Of a DNA stretch of 64,000 nt, positions 25,075-33,210 are shown in pieces. Position numbers and translations under genes: made by a program. This DNA comes from Roseomonas alba. Its GTDB lineage: Bacteria; Pseudomonadota; Alphaproteobacteria; Acetobacterales; Acetobacteraceae. The notes beneath the pieces were generated by a model. The model saw only the letters and a list, made by a program, of their open reading frames with translations. It had not been told where the DNA came from and did no database searches. The DNA lies in assembly GCF_019430885.1 (NCBI RefSeq), contig NZ_JAHYBZ010000004.1, positions 434,001 through 498,000 of the forward strand, written 5' to 3'. Within the stretch, counting starts at the first letter, position 1; the number at the start of each line of letters is the position of its first letter.

Positions 25075-26580
25075 TCAGCGCGGCCCGTCGGCCCGCTGGA
25101 CGGTCAGTTCGAAGGCGCCCGAGGTGTTGCCCAACACGCTGGCGCGCACGAAGACGTCGCCCTTGCGCGCGGCCTCGACCTGGAGCCGGGAGGCGAGGCC
25201 CTCGCCCCCGTCATCGTCCTCCGACAGCACCTGGCCGGCCGAATCCAGCAATTCGAGCACCGTATCCGTGCCGTCGCGCAGGTCCCGCGTCGCGATCACC
25301 AGCGCGCCCGGCGGCAGGCGGAAATAGGCCTGCTGCCCGCGCCGCAGGCGGATCGGCGTCGCGCTGCCCGGTTCCAGCGCTGGCGCCTGCGCGGCCGCTT
25401 CGAGCGAGAGCGGGAAGGTCACCGGTTCCGGCACATCGGCCTCGACCGCGACCTCGAAATCGCCGGTGGCGTCGCCGAGCAGCCGCACGCGGACGAAGAG
25501 CGGCCGCGCATCCGACGCTGCGACCTCGATGCGGGAGGCAAGGCCGCCGCCCCCGTCATCGTCCTCGGCGACCTCGTTGCCTTCGGCGTCGAGCAGGGTC
25601 AGCACCGTATCCGCGTTGCGGCGAAGGTTCTGGGTGACCACGGCGATATCGCCGTCGGGCAGGCGGAACACCGCCGTCTGGCCGCGCCGCAGCCGCACCG
25701 GCACGGCCTGGCCGGCGACGAGGGCCGGCGCCGCGGCGGCCTCGCGCAGGGAGCGCGGGAAGCTCGGCGTGCTGCTTGGCGCCTCCGGCTCCAGCACCAG
25801 CTCGAAGCTGCCGCCGGTCAGGGCGCCGACGCGCAGGAACAGCGGGCGCCGCTGGGCGGCGGGGATGTCGAGGCGGGAGGCGAGCTGTTCCTCGCCCCCG
25901 TCATCGTCGGTGCCGATCTCGCGGCCATTGGCATCGAGCAGGGTCAGCACCGTGTCGGTGCCGGGATCGAGCCGCCGCGTCAGCGCCGTCAGGTCCGGCG
26001 CATTGGCCGGCAGGCGGAAGACCACTTCCTGCCGGCTGCGCAGCGTCAGCGGCAATGGCGTGCCGACATCGAGGGCCGGGCGGGTCACGGCCTCGGCCAG
26101 GGTGCGCGCCGGGGCGTTGGGATCGCGTGGCGGGGCGCGTTCCAGCATCACCTCGAAGCGGCCGGCGGCCCCTTCCAGGATGCCGACGCGCAGGAAGAGC
26201 GGCCCGCGCTGGTCGGCCCCGATCTCGAGGCGGGAGGCGAGGTTCTCCTCCCCGCCATCATCATCCTCCTCCAGCACGCGGCCCTGAGAATCAAGCAGCG
26301 CGATGACGGTATCGGCGTCGCGCGACAGGCGGCGCGTCTGGGCGACCAGGTCGCCCTGGCCTTCCGGCAGGCGGAGATAGGCGGTCTGGCCGCGGCCCAG
26401 CGCGACCGCGACGGGCATGCCGACCTCGATCGGCACCTGCTGCTGCGCATCGGCGAATTCGAGGGCGAGCGCAGGCAGCGCGGGCTGCGCGGCGAGCGGG
26501 ATCGGGGCGCTGAAGGCGAGAAGCGCCGCGGTGGCGAGGACGGCATAACGCGTCGCCCGGCGGGTGTTCGGCCGATGCAT
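25075..26580 (-). CDS. Secreted protein with four tandem PPC-like repeats
   Basis: This 501-residue protein has a signal peptide (hydrophobic stretch about residues 13-30) followed by four repeats of about 110-120 residues. Each repeat has a beta strand ending 'AYFRLP' or 'VFRLP', then 'DTVLxLLDxxGxE', then an acidic turn 'EDDDGGE', then 'LASRLE' and a strand 'PLFLRVG'. The layout is that of pre-peptidase C-terminal (PPC) beta-sandwich domains, and the DDDGG turn looks like a calcium site. No catalytic domain is attached, so it is probably a periplasmic or extracellular binding or adhesive protein. The repeats differ enough in sequence to be old duplications rather than recent slippage. Confidence 0.7.
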   Translation of the reverse strand: MHRPNTRRATRYAVLATAALLAFSAPIPLAAQPALPALALEFADAQQQVPIEVGMPVAVALGRGQTAYLRLPEGQGDLVAQTRRLSRDADTVIALLDSQGRVLEEDDDGGEENLASRLEIGADQRGPLFLRVGILEGAAGRFEVMLERAPPRDPNAPARTLAEAVTRPALDVGTPLPLTLRSRQEVVFRLPANAPDLTALTRRLDPGTDTVLTLLDANGREIGTDDDGGEEQLASRLDIPAAQRRPLFLRVGALTGGSFELVLEPEAPSSTPSFPRSLREAAAAPALVAGQAVPVRLRRGQTAVFRLPDGDIAVVTQNLRRNADTVLTLLDAEGNEVAEDDDGGGGLASRIEVAASDARPLFVRVRLLGDATGDFEVAVEADVPEPVTFPLSLEAAAQAPALEPGSATPIRLRRGQQAYFRLPPGALVIATRDLRDGTDTVLELLDSAGQVLSEDDDGGEGLASRLQVEAARKGDVFVRASVLGNTSGAFELTVQRADGPR

Positions 26581-26687
26581 CGCGGAGTCTCCCTGTGTTC
26601 CGTATGCAACAGCGCTAGCGCCGCGGGGGCGGGGGGGTCAATCGCGCCGCGCAGAATCCTGTGATCCGCTTCAGAGCCTCGCCCGAT

Positions 26688-27536
26688 TCAACCGAGTTCG
26701 AAGCTGGTAATGCCGTAGATCATACGCAGCGGAAGGGTCGGGGCAGCCCCGGCATACATCCGCGCCGTCTCGAAGGCGGGGGCCATGCCGGCCTCGGCGG
26801 CCATGGCGATGGCGTCGGCATTGGGTTCCGGCAAGTCGAGGAAGACCGGGCCGGGCGGCGCCTCGGCGATCAGCGCGGCGAAGACGGCGCGCGCGGCCAC
26901 GGGGTCCTCGGCAAAGAGCGGACCGATCTTCGAGCCTTCTCGGCAAGGCCGCAGCACGCCGAGGGCGCGGGGGCGCTGCGGGCCCATCACCAGCCGCGCG
27001 ACATGGCCGGGCGCGCTGATCCAGCGGCGCAGGAAGGCGTCGCGCTCAGCCGGGAAGAAGCGGCGGTCGAAGGCGGCGAGGACGATGAAGGGCACGCTGT
27101 CGGCCGCGACGACCGGCGGCGCGGCGGCGATCCGCGGCGGGCGCGGCGTGGTCGCCCCGTAGCGGATGTTCCGGTGCGCCAGCACGAAGCCGGACCGGCG
27201 GTAGTTCTCCTGCTGCGCCACCACGCCGTCGAGCCCGGCCACGCCCGGCTGCAGCCGCGCCATCGCCGCCTTCCACAGGGCCATCCCATGGCCCAACCCG
27301 CGGAATTCGGGCCGCACGATGTAAAATCCGAGGAAGCCGAAGCCGTCGCCGTAGCGCACGGCGGAGACGCAACCGATCGCTGCGCCATCCTCCTCGGCGA
27401 TCAGGAAGCCGTCGGGGTCGGCGGCGAGGAAGCAGGCGGCATCGCCGAGGCCGGGATTCCAGCCCTCCGCCGCCGCCCAGTCGAGCGCGAGCGACAGGTC
27501 GTCGGGCCGCATGGTGCGGATGGTCGCGGCAGTCAT
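26688..27536 (-). CDS. GNAT family N-acetyltransferase (two-domain)
   Basis: This 282-residue protein has an N-terminal GNAT domain. The acetyl-CoA-binding signature is 'RPEFRGLGHGMALWKAAM', preceded by the strand 'GFGFLGFYIV'. A C-terminal domain of the Acetyltransf_18 type follows ('PLFAEDPVAARAVFAALI', 'GPVFLDLPEPN', 'FETARMYAG'). It should transfer an acetyl group to a small amine or protein; the substrate is unknown. Its ATG overlaps the stop of the epimerase gene upstream (27533-27536), so the two are translationally coupled. Confidence 0.8.
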   Translation of the reverse strand: MTAATIRTMRPDDLSLALDWAAAEGWNPGLGDAACFLAADPDGFLIAEEDGAAIGCVSAVRYGDGFGFLGFYIVRPEFRGLGHGMALWKAAMARLQPGVAGLDGVVAQQENYRRSGFVLAHRNIRYGATTPRPPRIAAAPPVVAADSVPFIVLAAFDRRFFPAERDAFLRRWISAPGHVARLVMGPQRPRALGVLRPCREGSKIGPLFAEDPVAARAVFAALIAEAPPGPVFLDLPEPNADAIAMAAEAGMAPAFETARMYAGAAPTLPLRMIYGITSFELG

Positions 27537-28594
27537 CGCGTCGCCTCCCCCGGCAGCACCCGCGCGGCGCGATAGCCCGCGATGTGGCGGTCGATCATGG
27601 TCAGGCTGTCCAGAGCCTTCGTGAAGCCCGCCATCCGCGCCGCATCCATCGCGAACTGGACCTCGTAGCCGAGGCCCAGGAAGAAATCCGCGAAGTCCCA
27701 GCTCGCCACGCGATCAAGCGGCAGGGTCAGGCCATGGCGCGCGCGCAGCGTGTCCCACACCGCCTCCCGCCCCGCCATCAGCACGCGCATCGACGCATCA
27801 CTCGGGCCGCCGGCGGCGAGGCCGAAGCGTGCCGCGAGCAGCGCCCAGACCTCGGGCCAACGCATCGCGTCGCCATTGGTCACATTGAAGGCGCGGTTGG
27901 CGCAACGCGGGTCGCGCATCATCCACAGCACGGCGTCGGCGAGCAGCCCGGCCTCGGTGACCTGCTGCGGCGCCTCCCAGGCGGCGACGGAGCCGGGAAA
28001 GTCGAAAGGCAACCCGGCCTCGCGGCAGATCGCGGCGTAGGCCCCGAGCGTCGAGACCATGTTGCGCGCCCGCCCCGGCGCGACATCCATCACGAAGTTC
28101 GGCCGGCTCGCCGACCAGGACCAGGCACGCCCGGCCTGGCGCGCCGCGACCAGGTCCTGCTGCGCGTGATAGAATCCGGCCTGGGCGGGACGCGGATCAT
28201 CCTCCCGCGCCGGGACGGGAAACGGGCCGAGGTGCATCCCGTACCACTTGCCGCCCTGGATCATGTGCAGGTGCGCGAAGCCCGGCAGCACCGCCTCGGC
28301 CGCATCCAGCAGGTTGCGCAGCATGGCGACATTGGCGGGAATGTCCTCGATCCCCGTCTCCCCATGTGGCGCGCGCGAGGCGTAGAGGAGATGCGTGATA
28401 TCCGGCCGCGCCGCGAGGGCGCGGCGCAGGCCGTCGGGATCCGTGAGATCGGCCTCGATCCAGTCGCCCGCCCCGTCGGGACGGCGGCGCGACAGGCCGG
28501 TGACGCGCCAGTACGGGTCGGCGAGCGCGGCGTCCATCATGCGGGACGCCGCGGCACCGCTCGCACCCGCCACGAGAAGACCCGTCGCCGCCAT
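27533..28594 (-). CDS. NAD(P)-dependent epimerase/reductase (PRISE-like SDR)
   Basis: This 353-residue extended SDR protein has the Rossmann start 'GLLVAGASGAAASRMMDAAL' and an active-site region 'IQGGKWYGMHLGPFPVPARE'. That region resembles the PRISE group (progesterone 5-beta-reductase/iridoid synthase-like), in which a Tyr and a displaced Lys serve as catalytic residues. It probably reduces an enone or modifies a sugar-like substrate; the exact reaction is unknown. It is the first gene of a two-gene unit with the GNAT gene, which starts inside its stop codon. Confidence 0.75.
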   Translation of the reverse strand: MAATGLLVAGASGAAASRMMDAALADPYWRVTGLSRRRPDGAGDWIEADLTDPDGLRRALAARPDITHLLYASRAPHGETGIEDIPANVAMLRNLLDAAEAVLPGFAHLHMIQGGKWYGMHLGPFPVPAREDDPRPAQAGFYHAQQDLVAARQAGRAWSWSASRPNFVMDVAPGRARNMVSTLGAYAAICREAGLPFDFPGSVAAWEAPQQVTEAGLLADAVLWMMRDPRCANRAFNVTNGDAMRWPEVWALLAARFGLAAGGPSDASMRVLMAGREAVWDTLRARHGLTLPLDRVASWDFADFFLGLGYEVQFAMDAARMAGFTKALDSLTMIDRHIAGYRAARVLPGEATR

Positions 28595-28652
28595 GCCGTG
28601 CTCCCCTGCCGCTTGCGCGTCAGGCTAGACGAACGCGGCGGCCTGTCACCCC

Positions 28653-29675
28653 TCAGCGCCAGCCGAGCGCCGGGGCGACCTGCTTCAGGATGCCCTCGAT
28701 GACATGGGCGCAGTAGTCGACGCCGAGCTGATTCGGGATGGTCAGCAGCAACGTGTCGGCCTCGGCGATCGCCTCATCCTCGCGGAGCTGGCGGATCAGC
28801 GCCTCGGGCTCGGCGGCGTAGCCGCGGCCGAAGATGGCGCGCGTCTTCTCGTCGATGAAGCCGACCTGGTCCTCCTCCTTGCCGCCACGGCCGAAATAGG
28901 CGCGGTCGCGATCGTCCAGCAGCGGGAAGATGGATCGGCTGACCGACACGCGCGGCGTGCGTGCGTGCCCGGCCTCCTTCCAGGCCTCGCGATAGACGCG
29001 GATCTGCTTGGCCTGCTGGATGTGGAAGGGCTCGCCGGTCTCGTCGTCCTTCAGCGTGGAGCTCTGCAGGTTCATCCCCCGCTGCGCCGCCCAGATAGCG
29101 GTGGCGTTGGAACCGGAGCCCCACCAGATCCGCTCGCGCAAGCCTTCCGAATGCGGCTCGAGGCGCAGCAGACCCGGCGGGTTGGGGAACATCGGGCGCG
29201 GATTGGGCTTGGCGAAGCCCTCGCCCTTCAGCACCTCGAGGAACACCTCGGCATGGCGGCGGCCCATGTCGGCGTCGCTCTCGCCTTCCGCAGGGGCGTA
29301 TCCGAAGTGGCGCCAGCCATCGATCACCTGCTCGGGCGAACCGCGGCTGAGGCCGAGTTGCAGCCGCCCACCGCTGATCAGGTCGGCCGCGCCGGCATCC
29401 TCCGCCATGTAGAGCGGGTTCTCGTAGCGCATGTCGATCACGGCGGTGCCGAGCTCGATGGTCTTGGTCTTCGCCCCCATGGCGGCGAGCAGCGGAAAGG
29501 GCGAGGCAAGCTGCCGCGCGAAATGGTGCACGCGGACATAGGCGCCATCCGCGCCGAGTTCCTCCGCCGCGGCGGCGAGGTCGATGGATTGCAGCAGGGC
29601 ATCGGCCGCCGAGCGGGTGCCGGATTGCGGCGACGGTGTCCAATGGCCGAAGGAGAGAAAGCCGATCTTCTTCAT
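28653..29675 (-). CDS. LLM class flavin-dependent monooxygenase
   Basis: This 340-residue bacterial-luciferase-like protein starts at ATG 29675 ('MKKIGFLSFGHWTPSP'). TIM-barrel motifs typical of the family are visible: 'ELGADGAYVRVHHFA', 'TKTIELGTAVIDMRY', 'ISGGRLQLGLSRGSPEQVI' and 'RIWWGSGSNATAIWAA'. It should use reduced FMN and oxygen to oxidise an unknown substrate and would need a separate flavin reductase. The frame is open upstream of 29675, but that part shows no homology. The nearest upstream feature is a mosaic repeat. Confidence 0.8.
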   Translation of the reverse strand: MKKIGFLSFGHWTPSPQSGTRSAADALLQSIDLAAAAEELGADGAYVRVHHFARQLASPFPLLAAMGAKTKTIELGTAVIDMRYENPLYMAEDAGAADLISGGRLQLGLSRGSPEQVIDGWRHFGYAPAEGESDADMGRRHAEVFLEVLKGEGFAKPNPRPMFPNPPGLLRLEPHSEGLRERIWWGSGSNATAIWAAQRGMNLQSSTLKDDETGEPFHIQQAKQIRVYREAWKEAGHARTPRVSVSRSIFPLLDDRDRAYFGRGGKEEDQVGFIDEKTRAIFGRGYAAEPEALIRQLREDEAIAEADTLLLTIPNQLGVDYCAHVIEGILKQVAPALGWR

Positions 29676-29819
29676 GACGAACCTGGTCCAGTGGGCGGGC
29701 GTGATCGCCCGCGTTGGGTCGTCATATGCCGTGTGATGCGCCGGGAACCCAATCACCGGGATCGATGATGGTCATGGCATTAGGTCGAATGGGCTTTGCG
29801 CCCTTCACGCATCGTGCAC

Positions 29820-30100
29820 CAAAGGCCGACAGGCCTCCTGATGACCCTGATAGGTCCGCTGGGACGGAGCCGGAGGGGCGCCGCCCCTCCGGACCACCCC
29901 GCCCAGGCCACAGTGTGGCCTGGACCGCCGGCACTTGGTGCCGGGCGCAGCGTGCATGCTGCTCCCTCCCAGCGCCCTTTTCGCGCAAGGGCGTGTTTCC
30001 GCCCCCGTCCTGACCATGGCGCACGCTGCCAAGTGACGGTTTCCAAGGGCCTCGGGCCTATGGTGGCGTGAGGTTCGGAGAGGGGCAGAGCCCGTCTCCA
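29820..30100. repeat. Mosaic intergenic repeat, copy 2
   Basis: The copy starts with an AAAGGCC...GGCCT stem. It then has the hairpin GGAGGGGCG/CCGCCCCTCC at 29872-29890, the stem CCAGGCCAC-AGT-GTGGCCTGG at 29903-29923 and the linker 'CACTTGGTGCCGGGC'. After a variable core come 'GGTTTCCAAGGGCCTCGGGCC' broken as GGTTTCC and a GGGCC stem, and the closing hairpin GGAGAGGGGC...GTCTCC at 30077-30099. The gene-free interval 29676-30110 contains nothing else recognisable. Confidence 0.75.
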
Positions 30101-30110
30101 AACGCCGCCC

Positions 30111-30860
30111 TCAATGCATCACATCGCCGCCATTCGGCGACAGGCACGCCCCCACGTAGAAATTCCCTCCCGGCCCTGCCAGCAGCAGCGCCGTCGCCGC
30201 GATGTCCTCCGGCACGCCAAGCCGGCCCGCCGGCAGCGTCGCCTCGATTGCCGCCCGCCATTCCGGCCCGCGCACCCGGGTTAGCGCCGTATCGATCGGC
30301 CCCGGCGCGATGCTGTTCACCCGCACACCGTGCGGGGCGGCCTCCAGCGCCAGCGCCCGGGTGAAGGACAGGATCGCACCCTTGGCCGCGCAATAGGGCA
30401 CGATGCCGGCCGCCCCCTTGAAGGCGAGCTGGGAGGAGAGGGTGATGATCCGCCCCCGGCCCCGCGCCACCATGCCGGGATAGACCGCCTGCGCGGCGAC
30501 CGCCGTGTGCATCACATGGACGTCGAGGATCCGGCGGAAGACCTCCTCCGTCAGTGTCTCGAAGGCGCCGCGGATGTTGATCCCGGCATTGGTCACGAGG
30601 ATGTCGGCGGGACCGAGGGCGGCCTCGGCTGCCGCGATGAAGCCACGCAGGCGGCCGCTGTCGGCGACGTCCAGCGCCTCGTGATGCACGCGACGGCCCA
30701 CGGCGGCGATGGCGGCCGCGGTCTCCGCCGCGCCCGCGCCGTCATCAAGGTGGCAGAAGGCGACATCCGCCCCGGCGCGGGCGAAGCTGCGCGCGATCGC
30801 CGCCCCGATGCCACGGCTGCCCCCGGTGATGATCGCGACCTGCCCCGCCAGTTCCGTCAT
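30111..30860 (-). CDS. SDR family oxidoreductase (FabG-like)
   Basis: This 249-residue classical short-chain dehydrogenase has the cofactor motif 'TGGSRGIGAAIARSFA', 'LVTNAGINIRG', the catalytic Ser in 'TLSSQLAFKGA', and the YxxxK in 'PYCAAKGAILS'. It reads YCAAK, so Tyr and Lys are both present. 'VNSIAPGPIDT' is the usual substrate-loop lead. It should interconvert a ketone and an alcohol with NAD(P)H; the substrate is not evident. The start at 30860 places the Rossmann motif at the normal distance. It is divergent from the thioesterase gene at 30977. Confidence 0.85.
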   Translation of the reverse strand: MTELAGQVAIITGGSRGIGAAIARSFARAGADVAFCHLDDGAGAAETAAAIAAVGRRVHHEALDVADSGRLRGFIAAAEAALGPADILVTNAGINIRGAFETLTEEVFRRILDVHVMHTAVAAQAVYPGMVARGRGRIITLSSQLAFKGAAGIVPYCAAKGAILSFTRALALEAAPHGVRVNSIAPGPIDTALTRVRGPEWRAAIEATLPAGRLGVPEDIAATALLLAGPGGNFYVGACLSPNGGDVMH

Positions 30861-30976
30861 GCCCGCCGCCCCTGCTGCCGGCGCGCATGCTCGCATCGCT
30901 GCTCCGCGCCGGCCAGATATGGCCGCGCGGGCGGCGCTCAGGCAGGGTTTCCGGCCAAGCCGCCCGGAGAGACCGC

Positions 30977-31414
30977 ATGGACCAGGAAACCCCCTCACCC
31001 GCCGCGATCCAGGCCATTGTCCATCGCGGCGTGCCGCTCGCCGCCGCCTGGGGGGTGGAAGTCGTCGCGTCCGAGGGCGGCACCGCCACCTGCCGCCTGC
31101 CCTGGCGGGAGGACTTGCTGCGCCCTGGGGGGACCGTGTCCGGCCCGGCGCTGATGGGCCTTGCCGACGTCGCCATGTGGGCGGCGCTGCTCGGGGTCAC
31201 CGGCGGGCGGGACGAAAGTCTGACCACCAGCCTGACCATCCATTTCCTGCGCCGCCTGGCCCCGGGGCCCGTGCTGGCCGAGGCACGGCTGCTCAGGCGC
31301 GGGCGGCTGATCGTGGGCGAGGTGCTGATCCGCTCCGAGGCTTCGGAGGAGATCGCCGCCCATGTGACGACCCAATGGGCCGCGGTCAGCCCTTCCGCGC
31401 GCCCCAGCCGATGA
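30977..31414 (+). CDS. PaaI family hotdog-fold thioesterase
   Basis: This 145-residue protein has the PaaI-type hotdog signature 'GGTVSGPALMGLADVAMWAA', in which the Asp of 'LADVAM' is the usual catalytic acid, followed by 'TTSLTIHFLRRLAPG' and 'LLRRGRLIVGEVLI'. Members hydrolyse acyl-CoA thioesters, often aromatic or medium-chain ones. The ATG at 30977 is preferred over earlier in-frame codons that lie in low-complexity sequence. Its last 29 bases overlap the end of cysQ on the other strand, so the two genes are convergent. Confidence 0.8.
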   Translation: MDQETPSPAAIQAIVHRGVPLAAAWGVEVVASEGGTATCRLPWREDLLRPGGTVSGPALMGLADVAMWAALLGVTGGRDESLTTSLTIHFLRRLAPGPVLAEARLLRRGRLIVGEVLIRSEASEEIAAHVTTQWAAVSPSARPSR

Positions 31415-32165
31415 AGGGGCCGTTGCGCCAGCCCGACTTCCCGTAGCGGAAGGGCGCGCCGTCGGGGCCCACTACCTGGCCGCCCGCCGCATCCAGCACC
31501 GCCTGGCCGGCCGCCGTGTCCCATTCCATCGTGGGTCCGAAGCGCGGATAGACATCCGCCTCCCCCGCCGCGACCAGGCAGAATTTCAGCGAGGACCCGA
31601 CGGAACGCAGCCCGGCGACAGGCTGTTCGGCCAGGAAGGCCTCGGTCGCCTCGTCCCGATGCGAACGGCTGGCCACCGCCACGACGCCCTCCGATTCCGG
31701 CGCCCGGCAGCCGATTCGGTGCCAGTCGGCCTCGCCGACCTGCTTCGTCCAGGCGCCGGCACCGACCGCCCCGGCCCAGAGCCGGCCAAGCGCGGGGGCA
31801 AGGACCACGCCGACCACCGGGCGGCCCCCTTCGACCAGGGCGATGTTCACGGTGAACTCGCCGTTGCGGGAGATGAACTCCCGCGTCCCGTCCAGCGGAT
31901 CGACCAGGATGAAGGTCTCGGCCGGGTCGGGGGCGCGATGCGCGGCATCCTCCTCCGACACCACGGGAATGCCGGGGCAATCGCGGGCGAGCCCTGCCAG
32001 GATCACCCTGTGGGCGGCGAGATCGGCCTCGGTCACCGGGCTGCCATCAGCCTTCGCGGTTGCGGCGGCATGGCCATAGACCGCGAGGATCGCGGCCCCG
32101 GCCTCTTCCGCGATGGCCGCGAAAATCCTCGAAAGCCGGGTCCTGGCGCCAGCGTCGGTGATCAC
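31386..32165 (-). CDS. cysQ: 3'(2'),5'-bisphosphate nucleotidase CysQ
   Basis: This 259-residue inositol-monophosphatase-superfamily enzyme has metal and phosphate motifs 'DGSPVTEAD' (41-48), 'VVSEED' (68-73), 'DPLDGTREF' (89-97) and, near the end, 'TMEWDTAAGQ'. CysQ removes the toxic by-product PAP during sulfate assimilation, and the gene sits divergent from cysD-cysNC, which supports that function. The start is assigned to GTG 32165 because GAGGAG lies 9 bases upstream. In-frame ATGs at 32213 and 32222 have no ribosome binding site and would add residues unlike the family. Confidence 0.85.
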   Translation of the reverse strand: MITDAGARTRLSRIFAAIAEEAGAAILAVYGHAAATAKADGSPVTEADLAAHRVILAGLARDCPGIPVVSEEDAAHRAPDPAETFILVDPLDGTREFISRNGEFTVNIALVEGGRPVVGVVLAPALGRLWAGAVGAGAWTKQVGEADWHRIGCRAPESEGVVAVASRSHRDEATEAFLAEQPVAGLRSVGSSLKFCLVAAGEADVYPRFGPTMEWDTAAGQAVLDAAGGQVVGPDGAPFRYGKSGWRNGPFIGWGARKG

Positions 32166-32285
32166 TCGGGACAACTCCTCGATATCATGGTGCAGTGCAA
32201 CTTGCGCGAGCATATCCGGCATGGGAAGAGGTGAGACAGCCAACCTGCCCTGCTCTGGCCGCGCCGCCGCATCGAAGAGGAATCC

Positions 32286-33209
32286 GTGACGAGCTCCTCC
32301 ATCAAAGCACCGCTGACGCCGCATCTCGCGCGGCTCGAGGCAGAATCGATCGGGATCATTCGCGAAGTCGCGGCCTCCTTCCGCAAGCCTGTGATGCTCT
32401 ACAGCATCGGCAAGGATTCCGGGGTGATGCTGCATCTGGCGCTCAAGGCCTTCGCGCCCGGCAAACCGCCCTTCCCGCTGCTGCATGTCGATACAACCTG
32501 GAAGTTCCGCGAGATGATCGCCTTCCGCGACATGATGGCGCAGCGCGTCGGGATGGAGCTGCTCGTCCACACCAACCCCGATGGCATCGCGCGCGGCATC
32601 AGCCCGATCGCCTCGGGATCGGCCCTTCACACACAGGTGATGAAGACCGAGGCGCTGAAGCAGGCGCTCGACAAATGGGGCTTCGACGCGGCCTTCGGCG
32701 GCGCGCGGCGCGATGAGGAGAAGTCGCGCGCGAAGGAGCGCGTCTTCTCCTTCCGTGGCCAGGGGCATTCCTGGGACCCGCGCGCGCAGCGGCCGGAGCT
32801 GTGGTCGCTGTTCAACACGCGCATCCGCGACGGCGAGAGCATCCGTGTCTTTCCGCTGTCGAATTGGACCGAATACGACGTGTGGGACTACGTCCTTGCC
32901 GAGGACCTCCCCGTCGTGCCGCTCTACTTCGCCAAGCAGCGCCCGGTCGTGAAGCGGTCGGGCACCTGGATCATGGTCGATGACGACCGGCTGCCGCTGA
33001 ACCCGGGCGAGACGCCCGAGATGCGGATGGTCCGCTTCCGGACTCTCGGTTGCTATCCGCTCTCGGGCGCCGTCGAAAGCACAGCCGCAACGCTGCCCGA
33101 CATCATCGCCGAGATGCGCGCCGCCAAGACCAGCGAGCGTCAGGGGCGCCTCATCGACAGCGACGAGGAAGCCTCGATGGAGAAGAAGAAGCGCGAGGGC
33201 TATTTCTGA
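32286..33209 (+). CDS. cysD: Sulfate adenylyltransferase subunit 2 CysD
   Basis: This 307-residue small subunit of ATP sulfurylase has the PP-loop '[12 protein letters not shown]', followed by '[16 protein letters not shown]' and '[15 protein letters not shown]'. The C-terminus ('EKKKREGYF') is typical of the family. With CysN it makes adenosine-5'-phosphosulfate from sulfate and ATP, driven by GTP hydrolysis. The start is GTG 32286, with AGAGGA a few bases upstream. The next gene, cysNC, starts 1 base after the stop, so the two form one operon. Confidence 0.95.
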   Translation: MTSSSIKAPLTPHLARLEAESIGIIREVAASFRKPVMLYSIGKDSGVMLHLALKAFAPGKPPFPLLHVDTTWKFREMIAFRDMMAQRVGMELLVHTNPDGIARGISPIASGSALHTQVMKTEALKQALDKWGFDAAFGGARRDEEKSRAKERVFSFRGQGHSWDPRAQRPELWSLFNTRIRDGESIRVFPLSNWTEYDVWDYVLAEDLPVVPLYFAKQRPVVKRSGTWIMVDDDRLPLNPGETPEMRMVRFRTLGCYPLSGAVESTAATLPDIIAEMRAAKTSERQGRLIDSDEEASMEKKKREGYF

Positions 33210-33210
33210 C

